Shown here: piece by piece, positions 35,273-43,971 of the stretch
How positions within the stretch are numbered: the first letter of the stretch is position 1
How the letters are laid out: each line of letters starts with the position of its first letter
Assembly: GCF_000422485.1 (NCBI RefSeq)
Contig: NZ_KE383848.1
Span: 158,118-222,117, forward strand
Length of the DNA: 64,000 nt
Direction of reading: 5' to 3'
From: Paenibacillus pasadenensis DSM 19293
GTDB taxonomy: Bacteria > Bacillota > Bacilli > Paenibacillales > Paenibacillaceae
Made by a program: the position numbers and the translations under genes
The notes under the pieces: model-generated
Told to the model about the DNA's origin: nothing
The model's database searches: none
Seen by the model: the letters and a program-made list of their open reading frames with translations, nothing else

Positions 35273-36652
35273 ATGAACGAGCAGGCTGCAAGCGCATTCT
35301 TAACGACGGAGGCCGGAACGATCCGTCTCGTGCAGACCGCGAAAGACACCGGCGAACGGCTCGCCGAGCAGCCACGGCTGAGCTTCCGCGCCGACGAGAA
35401 CGGCCACGAGAGCCAACTGATCAACATTTACGACGACATCTCCTACCAGACGATCGAAGGCTTCGGCGGAGCGCTGACAGAGGCGTCTGCCGTGACGATC
35501 GCCAAGATGAGCCCGGCCCGCCAGCAGGAGATCATCGACGCGTACTTCGATCCGGAAAAGGGCATCGGATACACGCTCTGCCGCTCGCATATCCAGAGCT
35601 GCGACTTCTCCCTCGGCAACTATGCCTATGTGGAGGACGGCGACGACGAGCTCGCCACGTTCACGGTCGAGCATGACCGCGAGCAGATCCTGCCGCTCAT
35701 CCGCCGCGCGGCTCAGAAGGCCGGCCGCGAGTTCAAGCTGTTCTCCTCGCCGTGGAGCCCGCCTCCGTTCATGAAGACGAACGGCCAGATGAACCAGGGC
35801 GGCCAGCTGAAGCCGGAGTACCGCCAGGCGTGGGCCGACATGTTCGTGAAGTACGTGCAGGCGTACGAGGCGGAAGGCGTCAAGATCTGGGCGCTCAGCG
35901 TGCAGAACGAGGCCAAGGCGGTGCAGACCTGGGATTCCTGCGTGTATACGGCCGAGGAGGAAAAGGACTTCGTGCGCGACCATCTCGGTCCCGCGCTGCA
36001 GCAGGCTGGCTACGGCCACATCAAGGTGATGATCTGGGACCACAACAAGGAGCGCGTCTATGAGCGCGCGGTCGCCGCTTTCACCGACCCGGAAGCGTCG
36101 AAGCAGATCTGGGGCATCTGCTTCCACTGGTACTCCGGCGACCACTTCGAGGCGCTCTCGGCGGTGCATGACCGCTTCCCGGACAAGGCGCTGTTCTTCA
36201 GCGAGGGCTGCCAGGAGGGCGGCGTCCAGCTCGGCTCCTGGGCGACCGGCGAGCGCTACGGCCACGACATCCTCGGCAACCTGAACCACTGGACGACGGG
36301 CTGGACCGACTGGAACATCGTGCTCGACGAGCGCGGCGGTCCGAACCATGTCGGCAATTTCTGCGACGCGCCGATCATCGCCGACACGACGACCGACGAA
36401 ATCACTTATGAAAGCTCGTTCTACTACATCGCGCATTTCAGCCGCTACATCCGTCCCGGCGCGGTCCGCATCGGCAGCTCCCGCTACACCGACAAGCTGG
36501 AGCAGACGGCGTTCCGCAATCCGGACGGCACGATCGCACTCGTCGTGCTGAACCGCACCGACGCCGAGCTGCCGTACGTCGTGCGCCATCGCGGCCAGCT
36601 GGCCGACAGCTCGATTCCGGCGCACGCGATCCAGACGCTGCTGTTCCGCTAG
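35273..36652 (+). CDS. Glycoside hydrolase family 30 beta-glucosidase/glucosylceramidase-like enzyme
   Basis: Cytoplasmic (no signal peptide) retaining GH30 enzyme. Counting from the ATG at 35264, the acid/base is E216 in LSVQNEAKAV and the nucleophile E314 in ALFFSEGCQEGG; IEGFGGALTEAS and FKLFSSPWSPPPFMK are clan-A landmarks, and a short beta domain ends the protein. 35273 is chosen because AAAGGA lies eight bases before it; 35264 (three residues longer) is also possible. With the GH1 enzyme 71 bases downstream it probably hydrolyses imported beta-glucosides or beta-1,6-gluco-oligomers. Confidence 0.93.
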   Translation: MNEQAASAFLTTEAGTIRLVQTAKDTGERLAEQPRLSFRADENGHESQLINIYDDISYQTIEGFGGALTEASAVTIAKMSPARQQEIIDAYFDPEKGIGYTLCRSHIQSCDFSLGNYAYVEDGDDELATFTVEHDREQILPLIRRAAQKAGREFKLFSSPWSPPPFMKTNGQMNQGGQLKPEYRQAWADMFVKYVQAYEAEGVKIWALSVQNEAKAVQTWDSCVYTAEEEKDFVRDHLGPALQQAGYGHIKVMIWDHNKERVYERAVAAFTDPEASKQIWGICFHWYSGDHFEALSAVHDRFPDKALFFSEGCQEGGVQLGSWATGERYGHDILGNLNHWTTGWTDWNIVLDERGGPNHVGNFCDAPIIADTTTDEITYESSFYYIAHFSRYIRPGAVRIGSSRYTDKLEQTAFRNPDGTIALVVLNRTDAELPYVVRHRGQLADSSIPAHAIQTLLFR

Positions 36653-36723
36653 CCCGTTCGGACTTCGTCCGCAGAAGAAGCCCGGCACTGCGGCATCAAC
36701 CTACTTGATCAGGAGGAATTCCT

Positions 36724-38070
36724 ATGGCACGCATTTCTTTCCCGAAAGACTTCGTCTGGGGCACGGCGACCGCCTCGTACCAGATCGAGGGCGCTTATGA
36801 CGAGGACGGCCGCGGCCTGTCCATCTGGGACACGTTCGCCCGCACGCCCGGCAAGGTCGTGAACGGGGACACCGGCGACGTCGCCTGCGACAGCTACCAT
36901 CGCTACGAGGAGGACATCGCGCTGCTCAAGCAGCTCGGCGTGAAGTCCTACCGCTTTTCCATCGCCTGGCCGCGCATCTTCCCGCAGGGCACGGGCGAGG
37001 TCAACGAGAAGGGTCTGGACTACTACCGCCGCGTCATCGACGGCCTGATCGCCGCCGGCATCGAGCCGGCCGTGACGCTCTACCACTGGGACCTGCCGCA
37101 GGCGCTGCAGGACAAGGGCGGCTGGGACAACCGCGAGACGATCGATGCGTTCCTGGCGTATGCGGAGATCGTGTTCAAGGCATTCGGCGACAAGGTGAAG
37201 TCGTGGATCACGTTCAACGAGACGTGGTGCGTCTCGTTCCTCTCGAACTTCATCGGCGTGCACGCTCCGGGCCACACCGACCTGCAGCTGGCGACGAACG
37301 TCGCGCATCATTGCCTTGTGGCGCACGGCCGCGCCGTGCAGCTGTACCGCAGCCTGAACCTGCCGGGCCAGATCGGCACGACGCACAACCTGAGCTGGTC
37401 CGAGCCGTATACGACGCGGCCGGAGGACGTGGAGGCGGCGCGCCGCTCGCGCGCCTGGGGCAACGAGTGGTTCCTCGAGCCGACGCTGAAGGGCTCCTAC
37501 CCGCAGTTCATGGTCGAGTGGTTCCGCGGCAAGGGCATCGAGGTGCCGATCCTCGAAGGCGACATGGAGACGATCGGACAGCCGATCGACTTCATCGGCG
37601 TGAACTTCTACACCGGCGGCTACACGCGCTACAAGAAGGACAGCGGGCTGTTCGACAGCGAGGACGTGCAGGTCGGCTTCGACCAGACGTTCATCGGCTG
37701 GAACGTATACCCGGAGGCGCTGTACAAGGTGCTGAGCTGGCTGCATGAGGAGTACGGCGACATCCCGATCTACATCACGGAAAACGGCGCCTGCACCGAC
37801 GACCATGTGGCCGAGGACGGCGGCGTGCACGACGCCCAGCGCGTCGACTACTACCGCAAGCACTTCATCCAGTGCCAGCGCCTCATCGACTCCGGCGTGC
37901 CGCTCAAGGGCTACTACGCCTGGTCGCTTCTCGACAACTTCGAATGGGCCGAAGGCTACGCGAAACGCTTCGGCATCGTCCATACCGATTACGAAACACT
38001 GGAACGCACGCCGAAAGACAGTTATTATTTTATACAGAAGGTCATTTCGGAAGGCGGGTTCGACGTTTAA
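36724..38070 (+). CDS. bglA: Glycoside hydrolase family 1 beta-glucosidase
   Basis: 448-residue cytoplasmic GH1 enzyme hydrolysing cellobiose-type beta-glucosides. The N-terminal signature FVWGTATASYQIEGA, acid/base E166 (TFNE) and nucleophile E353 (YITENG) are intact, as are the substrate residues Q20 and H121 (LYHWDLPQ) and the aglycone-side WSLLDNFEWAEGY. No phosphate-binding 6-phospho motif is evident, so unphosphorylated substrates are likely. AGGAGG eight bases upstream. The next gene's ATG directly abuts its stop. Confidence 0.95.
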   Translation: MARISFPKDFVWGTATASYQIEGAYDEDGRGLSIWDTFARTPGKVVNGDTGDVACDSYHRYEEDIALLKQLGVKSYRFSIAWPRIFPQGTGEVNEKGLDYYRRVIDGLIAAGIEPAVTLYHWDLPQALQDKGGWDNRETIDAFLAYAEIVFKAFGDKVKSWITFNETWCVSFLSNFIGVHAPGHTDLQLATNVAHHCLVAHGRAVQLYRSLNLPGQIGTTHNLSWSEPYTTRPEDVEAARRSRAWGNEWFLEPTLKGSYPQFMVEWFRGKGIEVPILEGDMETIGQPIDFIGVNFYTGGYTRYKKDSGLFDSEDVQVGFDQTFIGWNVYPEALYKVLSWLHEEYGDIPIYITENGACTDDHVAEDGGVHDAQRVDYYRKHFIQCQRLIDSGVPLKGYYAWSLLDNFEWAEGYAKRFGIVHTDYETLERTPKDSYYFIQKVISEGGFDV

Positions 38071-39207
38071 ATGAACATCCAGGATTCGGCGGCGCAGGCG
38101 TCGCCGTCTCCGGACAAGGGCGGCAGCGGGGCCTCGCAGGGCTCCGCTGCCGCTTCTGTCCGGGCGACAGTGAGCGTGCATATCGTGACATACAACAGCG
38201 TGGACGACATCGAGGGCTGCCTCGCCTGCGTCCGCGCCCAGAGCTACCCGATCGAAAAGATCGTCGTGCTGGACAACGCGTCCGACGACGGCACCCCGGA
38301 GCTCCTCGGCCGCATCGGCGAGGGGCTCGACGTCGTGCTCAGCCCGGTGAACACCGGGTTCGCCGGAGGGCAGAACCGGGCGCTCGCGCGTTCGGACGCC
38401 GACTATGCGCTCGTGCTCAACCCGGACGTGCGGCTGCATCCGGATTATGTGCGGCGGCTCGTCGAGCGTCTGGAGCGCCGCCCGGAGGCGGGCAGCGCGA
38501 CGGGCATGCTCGTGCGGCAGCCGGCAGAGGGGCTGGCCGGCGCCGGGCGCAACGGTGCCCCTGGCATGGGGGTCGCCGAGGGCGGAATTGCGGCGCCGGG
38601 CGCGGCCGGCGACGGGGAATCGCCGCCGGCGGTCCAAGCCTGGCTGGACCGCCTGCCGGCGGAGGCGCTCATCGACAGCACCGGGCTGGCGATGGACGCG
38701 GCGCGCCAGGCGCGCGACCGCGGCGCCGGCGAGCCTGCGTCCGCCTGGCTGGAGGCCGGCGAGACGTTCGGCGTCTCCGGCGCGGCGGCGCTGTACCGCC
38801 GAAGCATGATCCGGCATGTCTCCCTCGGCGGGGAGTTTTTCGACGAGACGTTTTTTGCCTATAAGGAGGACGTCGACGTCGCCTGGCGCGCCCGCCGGCT
38901 CGGCTGGGTCGCGCTCTACGCGCCGGATGCCCGCGCGCTGCACGCGCGCGGCTGGAAGGAGGGCGGACGGACGTCGGTGTCGGCCTTCGTCCGCCGGCAT
39001 TCCTATCAGAACCGCTTCTACACGCTCGTCAAGAACGAGCGCGAGTGGAGGCGGCTGCCGGCGATCGCCGCGATCGAACTCGCCAAATTCGGGTATATCC
39101 TGCTCAGGGAGCGCGATCTGCTCCGCTGCTGGCCGGAGATCATGCGGAGGCTGCCGGAGATGCGCGCGAAGCGGCGCGAGCTGCGCAGCCGGCCGGGACG
39201 CGGGTGA
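38071..39207 (+). CDS. Glycosyltransferase family 2, rhamnosyltransferase-like (WbbL type)
   Basis: 378 residues. VSVHIVTYNSVDDIEGCL, VVLDNASDDGT, NTGFAGGQNRALARS and LVLNPDVRLHPDY are typical of WbbL/rhamnosyltransferases, with the acceptor motif FDETFFAYKEDVDVAWRARR. Two low-complexity additions stand out: a Ser/Ala/Gly N-terminus (1-30) and a Gly/Ala/Pro loop at about 155-195 before the acceptor half. The ATG abuts the GH1 stop with only AAGGCGGG some 12 bases upstream, so it may be read through from the glucosidase operon. It probably works with the rmlACBD product. Confidence 0.88.
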   Translation: MNIQDSAAQASPSPDKGGSGASQGSAAASVRATVSVHIVTYNSVDDIEGCLACVRAQSYPIEKIVVLDNASDDGTPELLGRIGEGLDVVLSPVNTGFAGGQNRALARSDADYALVLNPDVRLHPDYVRRLVERLERRPEAGSATGMLVRQPAEGLAGAGRNGAPGMGVAEGGIAAPGAAGDGESPPAVQAWLDRLPAEALIDSTGLAMDAARQARDRGAGEPASAWLEAGETFGVSGAAALYRRSMIRHVSLGGEFFDETFFAYKEDVDVAWRARRLGWVALYAPDARALHARGWKEGGRTSVSAFVRRHSYQNRFYTLVKNEREWRRLPAIAAIELAKFGYILLRERDLLRCWPEIMRRLPEMRAKRRELRSRPGRG

Positions 39208-39223
39208 AATCCATTCTTTTCTA

Positions 39224-39284
39224 GCAACATTTTGTTGCAACTCTCGTCTAACGAATAGATGGGAGTCTCCTTTTTTGGTACAAT
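39224..39284 (+). promoter_or_regulatory. Promoter and inverted repeat before the WsfP-like gene
   Basis: GCAACA-TTT-TGTTGC (39224-39238) is a short palindrome, possibly an operator. TGGTACAAT (39276-39284) is an extended -10. If transcription starts about seven bases later, the GTG at 39285 cannot be the start codon. Confidence 0.5.
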
Positions 39285-39320
39285 GTGAGAGAAAAGAACG
39301 ACTATATTGCACGAGCGGTG

Positions 39321-40754
39321 ATGCGAATGCTTCGAAGAAACCAGCGTTTTCTGACGCAAATGTACGTGCTGTCCGATCTGGCGGTCATGCTCGGCCTGTT
39401 CCTGGGCGCCTACTGGATCAAATTTCATAGCGGGCTGCTCGTCTACTACAATACCGTGCCTCTCAAAACTTATCTGGTATGGAGCACCGTCTACGCGTTC
39501 GCGGCCGTGCTGATCGGCTTCTATACGAGCTTCTACACGCCCAAGCGGCGCAAGAAGTTCTCCCATGACCTGCTCAAGATCTTCCAGGTGCAGACGCTGA
39601 GCCTGCTGCTGCTGCTCAGCCTGCTGTTCATCACCAAGGAAGTGCATATCTCCCGCGAGTTCCTGGCGATCTTCTTCGCCTTCAACCTCGTCGGGCTGGG
39701 GCTTTACCGCTACGCGCTGAAGCGGACGCTGACCGTGCTGCGCCGCCGCGGCCTCAACAAGCGCTACGTGCTCATCCTCGGGGCGGGCAGCGTCGGCCGC
39801 AGCTTCCATGACCAGCTGAGCCTGTACCCGGATCTCGGCTACGAGGCGTACGGCTTCCTCGACGACTTCCACGAGGAGCACGACGCGGCCGTGCTGCGCC
39901 GATACGCGGGACGCCCGCTTGCGCCGATCGTCGGCCGGCTGGACGAGCTGGAGCGGCTGCTCGCGGACAATCCGACGATCGACGAGGTCATCCTGGCGCT
40001 GCCGCTCGAGGCGCATTCCAAGTACGGCGAGCTCATCCAGACCTGCGAAAAGGCCGGGGTGAAGACGCTGATCATCCCGGACTACTTCGACCTGCTGCCG
40101 GCCAAGCCGTTCTTCGACAACTTCGCCGGCATGCCGCTCATCAACATCCGCGACGTGCCGCTCGACGAGATGGGCAACCGGATCGCCAAGCGCACGTTCG
40201 ACATCGTCTTCTCGCTGACGGCGCTGATCGCGCTCTCGCCGGTCATGCTGCTGATCGCCCTCGGCATCAAGCTGACGTCGCCGGGACCGGTGCTGTTCCG
40301 CCAGGAGCGGGTCGGCCTGAACCGCCGTTCGTTCGCGATGCTCAAGTTCCGCTCCATGCGGGTGAGCACGGACGCGGACGCGAGCCGCACCTGGACGGTG
40401 GAGAACGATCCGCGCCGCACGCGCTTCGGCACGTTCCTGCGGAGCACGAGCCTCGACGAGCTGCCGCAGTTCCTCAACGTGCTGCGCGGCGAGATGAGCG
40501 TCGTCGGCCCGCGGCCGGAGCGCCCGTTCTTCGTCGACCAGTTCCGCGAGGAGATTCCGCGCTACATGGTCAAGCACCACATCCGTCCCGGCATTACGGG
40601 CTGGGCGCAGACGAACGGCCTGCGCGGCGACACGTCGATCGACGAGCGCATCCGCCACGATCTGTTCTACATCGAGAATTGGAGCTTCTTCTTCGATATC
40701 CGGATTATTTTCAAGACCGTGCTGAAAGGACTCATCCATAAAAATGCATACTGA
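39321..40754 (+). CDS. wsfP: Undecaprenyl-phosphate hexose-1-phosphate transferase (WsfP/WbaP-like)
   Basis: Initiates glycan assembly by moving a hexose 1-phosphate from a UDP-sugar to undecaprenyl phosphate. About 477 residues: four N-terminal membrane spans, a CoA-binding-like Rossmann domain (LILGAGSVGRSFHDQL), a fifth hydrophobic segment FSLTALIALSPVMLL and the cytoplasmic sugar-transferase domain with GPVLFRQERVGLNRRSF, KFRSMR, DELPQFLNVLRGEMSVVGPR and RPGITGWAQTNGLRG. WsfP of the Paenibacillus alvei and Geobacillus S-layer loci is such a protein. Start 39321 is uncertain (39327 and GTG 39285 also in frame). It overlaps the next gene by 11 bases. Confidence 0.92.
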   Translation: MRMLRRNQRFLTQMYVLSDLAVMLGLFLGAYWIKFHSGLLVYYNTVPLKTYLVWSTVYAFAAVLIGFYTSFYTPKRRKKFSHDLLKIFQVQTLSLLLLLSLLFITKEVHISREFLAIFFAFNLVGLGLYRYALKRTLTVLRRRGLNKRYVLILGAGSVGRSFHDQLSLYPDLGYEAYGFLDDFHEEHDAAVLRRYAGRPLAPIVGRLDELERLLADNPTIDEVILALPLEAHSKYGELIQTCEKAGVKTLIIPDYFDLLPAKPFFDNFAGMPLINIRDVPLDEMGNRIAKRTFDIVFSLTALIALSPVMLLIALGIKLTSPGPVLFRQERVGLNRRSFAMLKFRSMRVSTDADASRTWTVENDPRRTRFGTFLRSTSLDELPQFLNVLRGEMSVVGPRPERPFFVDQFREEIPRYMVKHHIRPGITGWAQTNGLRGDTSIDERIRHDLFYIENWSFFFDIRIIFKTVLKGLIHKNAY

Positions 40755-41739
40755 AATCCAGCAGACTCCGGGCGGCATCCGCTCCCCGGAAGCGCCTGGT
40801 TCCGAAGCAGCCGGCCCCGTGCCGGCTGCTTCTGTAGGGGACCGGGTATCCGTCATCATTCCGACGCGCAACGCCGGGCCGGACCTCGAGGAGCTGCTGT
40901 CGCGGCTCTCGCGGCAGACGCTGCCGCCGTACGAAATCATCGTCATCGACACGGAGTCGACCGACGGCACGCCCGAGCGGGCGATTCGCGCCGGCGCCCG
41001 CCTGCTGTCGATCGCCCGCTCGGAATTCGACCATGGCGGAGCGCGCAACCGGGCGGCCGCCGTGGCAAGCGGCTGCATCCTGCTGTTCATGACGCAGGAC
41101 GCGATGCCCGCCGACGAGCGGCTCGTCGAGCAGCTCGCCCGCTCCGTCGGAGATCCGGGCGTCGGCTACGCCTACGCCCGCCAGCTGGCCCGGCCGGAGG
41201 CCGACCTGCTGGAGCGCATGTCGCGGGAGCATAATTACCCGGCGCAGTCGAGGCTCAAGAGCCGCGAGGACCTGTCCGAGCTCGGGCTCAAGACGTTTTT
41301 CTGCTCCAACGTCTGCGCGGCGACGCGCCGCGAGACGTTCCGGACGATGGGGGGATTCGCGGAGCCGACCTTTTTCAACGAGGATCTGTTCCTGGCCGGG
41401 CGCATGGTGCTGAAGGGCTACCGCATCGCCTACAACGCGGAGGCGCAGGTCGTCCACTCCCACGCCTATACGCCGGGGCAGCAGTTCAAGCGATTTTACG
41501 ACAACGGCACGTCGATGGCCGAGCAGGCGTGGATCCTGCCGTATGCCGGCGTCGGCAAGGAAGGCTCGTCGCTCGTCAAGGCGCAGCTGAAGGCGCTGGC
41601 GCAAGAAGGGCAATGGGGAAAAATGCCGCGGCTGGTGGCGGACAACGCCGCCAAGCTGATCGGCTACAAGCTCGGCATCCATCATCGGCGCCTGCCGGAG
41701 CGGCTGAGGCGGGCGTTCAGCATGTACCGTCCGGGCTGA
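40744..41739 (+). CDS. Glycosyltransferase family 2, RfbF-type rhamnosyltransferase
   Basis: 331 residues. SVIIPTRNAGPDLEELLSRL, VIDTESTDGT and especially IARSEFDHGGARNRAA, the hallmark of rhamnosyltransferase RfbF-type proteins, then FMTQDAMPAD as donor/metal motif and FFNEDLFLAGRMVLKGYRI as acceptor motif. It starts inside the last codons of the WsfP gene, so the two are coupled: this enzyme may add the first rhamnose to the WsfP-made lipid-linked sugar. Confidence 0.9.
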   Translation: MHTEIQQTPGGIRSPEAPGSEAAGPVPAASVGDRVSVIIPTRNAGPDLEELLSRLSRQTLPPYEIIVIDTESTDGTPERAIRAGARLLSIARSEFDHGGARNRAAAVASGCILLFMTQDAMPADERLVEQLARSVGDPGVGYAYARQLARPEADLLERMSREHNYPAQSRLKSREDLSELGLKTFFCSNVCAATRRETFRTMGGFAEPTFFNEDLFLAGRMVLKGYRIAYNAEAQVVHSHAYTPGQQFKRFYDNGTSMAEQAWILPYAGVGKEGSSLVKAQLKALAQEGQWGKMPRLVADNAAKLIGYKLGIHHRRLPERLRRAFSMYRPG

Positions 41740-41794
41740 GGACGCCCGTGACGCTCGCAAGGGCGCCGGGAGCGGAGAAGAAGGAGCGTTGGCG

Positions 41795-42526
41795 ATGGAA
41801 GAAGACATGAGGGAGCGGCATGCGGCGCGCATCCAAGGCGAGCTGCTGCCTGGCTTGGATGTCGTCAGCGTGAAGAGCTGGGAGCCGGTGCAGGTGCGGC
41901 GCGCGCCGCAAGGGTGGAAGACGCTCGGCTGCGGCAATTATGCCGCCGTCTTCGCCTATCCGGGCGACAGCCGGCTGGCGGTCAAGGTGTACGCGCCCGG
42001 CCGGGACGGCTGGGAGGCGGAGCGGCAGGTGTACCGTCTGCTTGGCGAGCACCCGGCGTACGGCCGCTGCTTCGCCTCCGGCGAGCATGGCGGCAAGCGC
42101 TGGCTGCTGCTGAGGCGGCTGCACGGCAAGACGCTGTACGACTGCCTGCTGCAGGGCGTGCCGATTCCGGAGCAGGCGATCCGCGACGTGGACGCCGCGC
42201 TCGACTATGCGGTCAGCCGGGGGCTGCGGCCTCACGACGTGCACGGAAAAAACGTCATGGTGCAGGACGGACGGGGCATCGTCATCGACGTCTCGGATTT
42301 TCTCAAGCAGGAGAGCTGCGAGATGTGGAGCGACTTGAAGCGGGCCTATCGCTATGCGTACAAGCCGCTGCTCGGGCGCAAGCCGTTCCCGGTGCCCGGC
42401 TGGGCGATGGACGGCCTGCGCTCCGCTTATCGTCGAATCCGCCGCCGGAGCAAGGAGCAGCCATGCCGCGATGTCCTGGACGAGACAAAAGCCCCTCCGG
42501 ACGGAGGGGCTGTGTCGAAGCCATGA
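41795..42526 (+). CDS. Protein-kinase-fold protein beside the glycan genes
   Basis: 243 residues with a complete kinase catalytic set: Gly-loop-like LGCGNYAAVFAY, ATP-lysine in AVKVYAPG, helix-C Glu in WEAERQVYRLL, the catalytic loop HDVHGKNVM (Asp, Asn) and metal Asp in IVIDVSDF. The short C-lobe is closer to Kdo-kinase/RIO-like bacterial kinases than to Hanks-type receptor kinases, and there is no membrane segment. It could phosphorylate a sugar, lipid-glycan or protein. ATG at 41795 has AAGGAG eight bases upstream. It sits 55 bases after the rhamnosyltransferase, possibly in the same operon. Confidence 0.72.
   Translation: MEEDMRERHAARIQGELLPGLDVVSVKSWEPVQVRRAPQGWKTLGCGNYAAVFAYPGDSRLAVKVYAPGRDGWEAERQVYRLLGEHPAYGRCFASGEHGGKRWLLLRRLHGKTLYDCLLQGVPIPEQAIRDVDAALDYAVSRGLRPHDVHGKNVMVQDGRGIVIDVSDFLKQESCEMWSDLKRAYRYAYKPLLGRKPFPVPGWAMDGLRSAYRRIRRRSKEQPCRDVLDETKAPPDGGAVSKP
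42486..42511 (-). terminator. Terminator of the DsbA-like gene, inside the kinase gene end
   Basis: AGCCCCTCCG-GA-CGGAGGGGCT (42490-42511); on the minus strand the stem is followed by TTTTG. It overlaps the last codons of the convergent kinase gene. Confidence 0.65.
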
Positions 42527-42587
42527 GCCGAGGCGGCTGCGCAGGGGGACTGCGTCGCCGCTCTTAGGTGCTGGCGGCAGGAAGCGG

Positions 42588-43229
42588 CTAGCCGAGCAGC
42601 TGGCCGAGCCTCCGCAGCAGAAGCAGCAGCTCGGAGTGGGGATAGGCGCCGGAGAGGGCGTACTGCCCTTCGAAAACGAACAGCGGCACGCCGCCCTGGC
42701 CGATCCGGCGGCCGAGCTCCAGCATCGCCTCCATCTCCACCCGTCCGTCGCCCTGCTCGAGCCGGTCGGCCAGTCCGTCGGCCTCCCAGCCGGCCGCTGC
42801 TCCGGCTTGAGCGACGATCTCCAGCTCGCCGATGTTCTCGCCTTCCTCGAAGTAGCGCCGGGACAGCTCGTCCACGAACGGGCCTTGCGCGGCGGCGGGC
42901 GTCAGCGCCAGCGCCTGATGGGCGAGGCGCGTCGAGGGCAGCGTGGCGATGCGCTCGAAGCGAAAGTCGAGGCCGACCGCCTGGCCGTCGCGCGCGACAT
43001 GGCGCAGCGTGCGGGTGAGCGCGGCCTGGCCGCCCCCGAGGCGCTGGGCCATCGCCTCGCGGAAAGGCAATCCTTCCGGCGGCACGGAGGGATGAAGCAG
43101 GTACGGACTGAAGCGGACGGATGCCTCTCGGCCTTCCGGAGGCTGCCACTCTCGCAGCGCCAGCTCGAGATGGCGGCGCCCGATGCGGCACCAAGGGCAG
43201 AGAAGGTCATGGTAGACTTCGATGAGCAA
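42588..43229 (-). CDS. DsbA family oxidoreductase, FrnE-like
   Basis: About 213 residues, thioredoxin fold with a helical insert. The active site is C11-PW-C14 in YHDLLCPWCRIG and the cis-Pro loop is GQGGVPLFVFEGQYALSGAY, as in FrnE/polyketide-type DsbA proteins and 2-hydroxychromene isomerase relatives. No signal peptide, so cytoplasmic. The start is a TTG at 43227-43229 with GGAGG six bases upstream; the longer frame to 43340 adds unconserved residues. Function is likely thiol-disulfide exchange or a glutathione/bacillithiol-type isomerase. Confidence 0.85.
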   Translation of the reverse strand: MLIEVYHDLLCPWCRIGRRHLELALREWQPPEGREASVRFSPYLLHPSVPPEGLPFREAMAQRLGGGQAALTRTLRHVARDGQAVGLDFRFERIATLPSTRLAHQALALTPAAAQGPFVDELSRRYFEEGENIGELEIVAQAGAAAGWEADGLADRLEQGDGRVEMEAMLELGRRIGQGGVPLFVFEGQYALSGAYPHSELLLLLRRLGQLLG

Positions 43230-43450
43230 GGGCGGCCTCCTTTCCCGGGGCCGGCGGCCCGCGATCGTTCCTTCTAGTATGAACCAAGCGGACGGCGGCT
43301 TCAATGCTTGGCCGCCCGGAAGGTGCGCGAGCGGCGTCATGCGGGCTCGTCTGGCCTGCTTGTGAGCGTCGGGTCAGCGGGGACGGGAGGGCAGACGCCG
43401 TTGGCGTCGTTCCTGCCGGTCGAATCGAGAGGCGCAGCGGCAGACAAGCG

Positions 43451-43505
43451 CAAAAAGACCCCGAAGCCCGCCGCCGTAAAGCGGTGGACGAGGTCCTTTT
43501 GCCGC
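43451..43505 (-). terminator. Terminator of the small membrane protein gene
   Basis: CAAAAAGACCCCG (43451-43463) pairs imperfectly with CGAGGTCCTTTTG (43489-43501), with an inner CCGCCGC/GCGGTGG stem. On the minus strand it ends GGTCTTTTTG. It could act on both strands. Confidence 0.6.
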
Positions 43506-43590
43506 TGGAGCCCGGTTCGGAACCGGGACTCCGCCATCCGATAAGCGATTGCTGCCGGAAGCCGGACTGCGGAAGGAGCGCGGCGCGGAC

Positions 43591-43857
43591 TCAGCCGGTC
43601 TCTTCCTCGTACGCCTCCAGCAGCTCCCGGCCTTGCTCCAGCTGCTTGCGCAGGACGAGCAGCCGCAGATGGCCGTCCTCCTCCGCGGTGCGCGTGCGCA
43701 CGCCGTTGCTCTTCAGATGCGCCTCCAGCCGGTACAGCTTGTCGATCCTCGCCTTGCTCTCGCTGCGCAGCAGCGTCCAGCGCTTGCCGGACGCGATCGC
43801 CGCGTACACGACCGCGCCCGCCGCCAGTACGATGATCGCCGCCCATACATACGTCAT
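43591..43857 (-). CDS. Small single-pass membrane protein of unknown function
   Basis: 88 residues: one N-terminal membrane span (YVWAAIIVLAAGAVVYAAIA) and a charged, probably coiled-coil cytoplasmic tail rich in Arg/Leu/Glu (LRLLVLRKQLEQGRELLEAY). Start 43857 (ATG) with GAGGTGG about 9-11 bases upstream; GTG 43869 lies on the ribosome site itself. I do not recognise a family. It diverges from the DUF72 gene. Confidence 0.65.
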   Translation of the reverse strand: MTYVWAAIIVLAAGAVVYAAIASGKRWTLLRSESKARIDKLYRLEAHLKSNGVRTRTAEEDGHLRLLVLRKQLEQGRELLEAYEEETG

Positions 43858-43971
43858 CCGATGCACCACCTCGATCGATAGGGATCCGTCCTACACGGTT
43901 ATTCTATTCCGGTAGAGGGTCCAGACATGACAACGCTCTGCCGCCAGGCGGAATGGAAGGAGGAGAGGCCT

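Noticed and set aside
39285-39320. GTG at 39285 as start of the WsfP-like gene
   Set aside because: It directly follows the -10 TACAAT, so it would lie upstream of the transcript start if that promoter is real.
42490-42511. Terminator of the kinase gene
   Set aside because: The stem lies before the stop codon and has its T-run only on the minus strand, so it is assigned to the DsbA-like gene.
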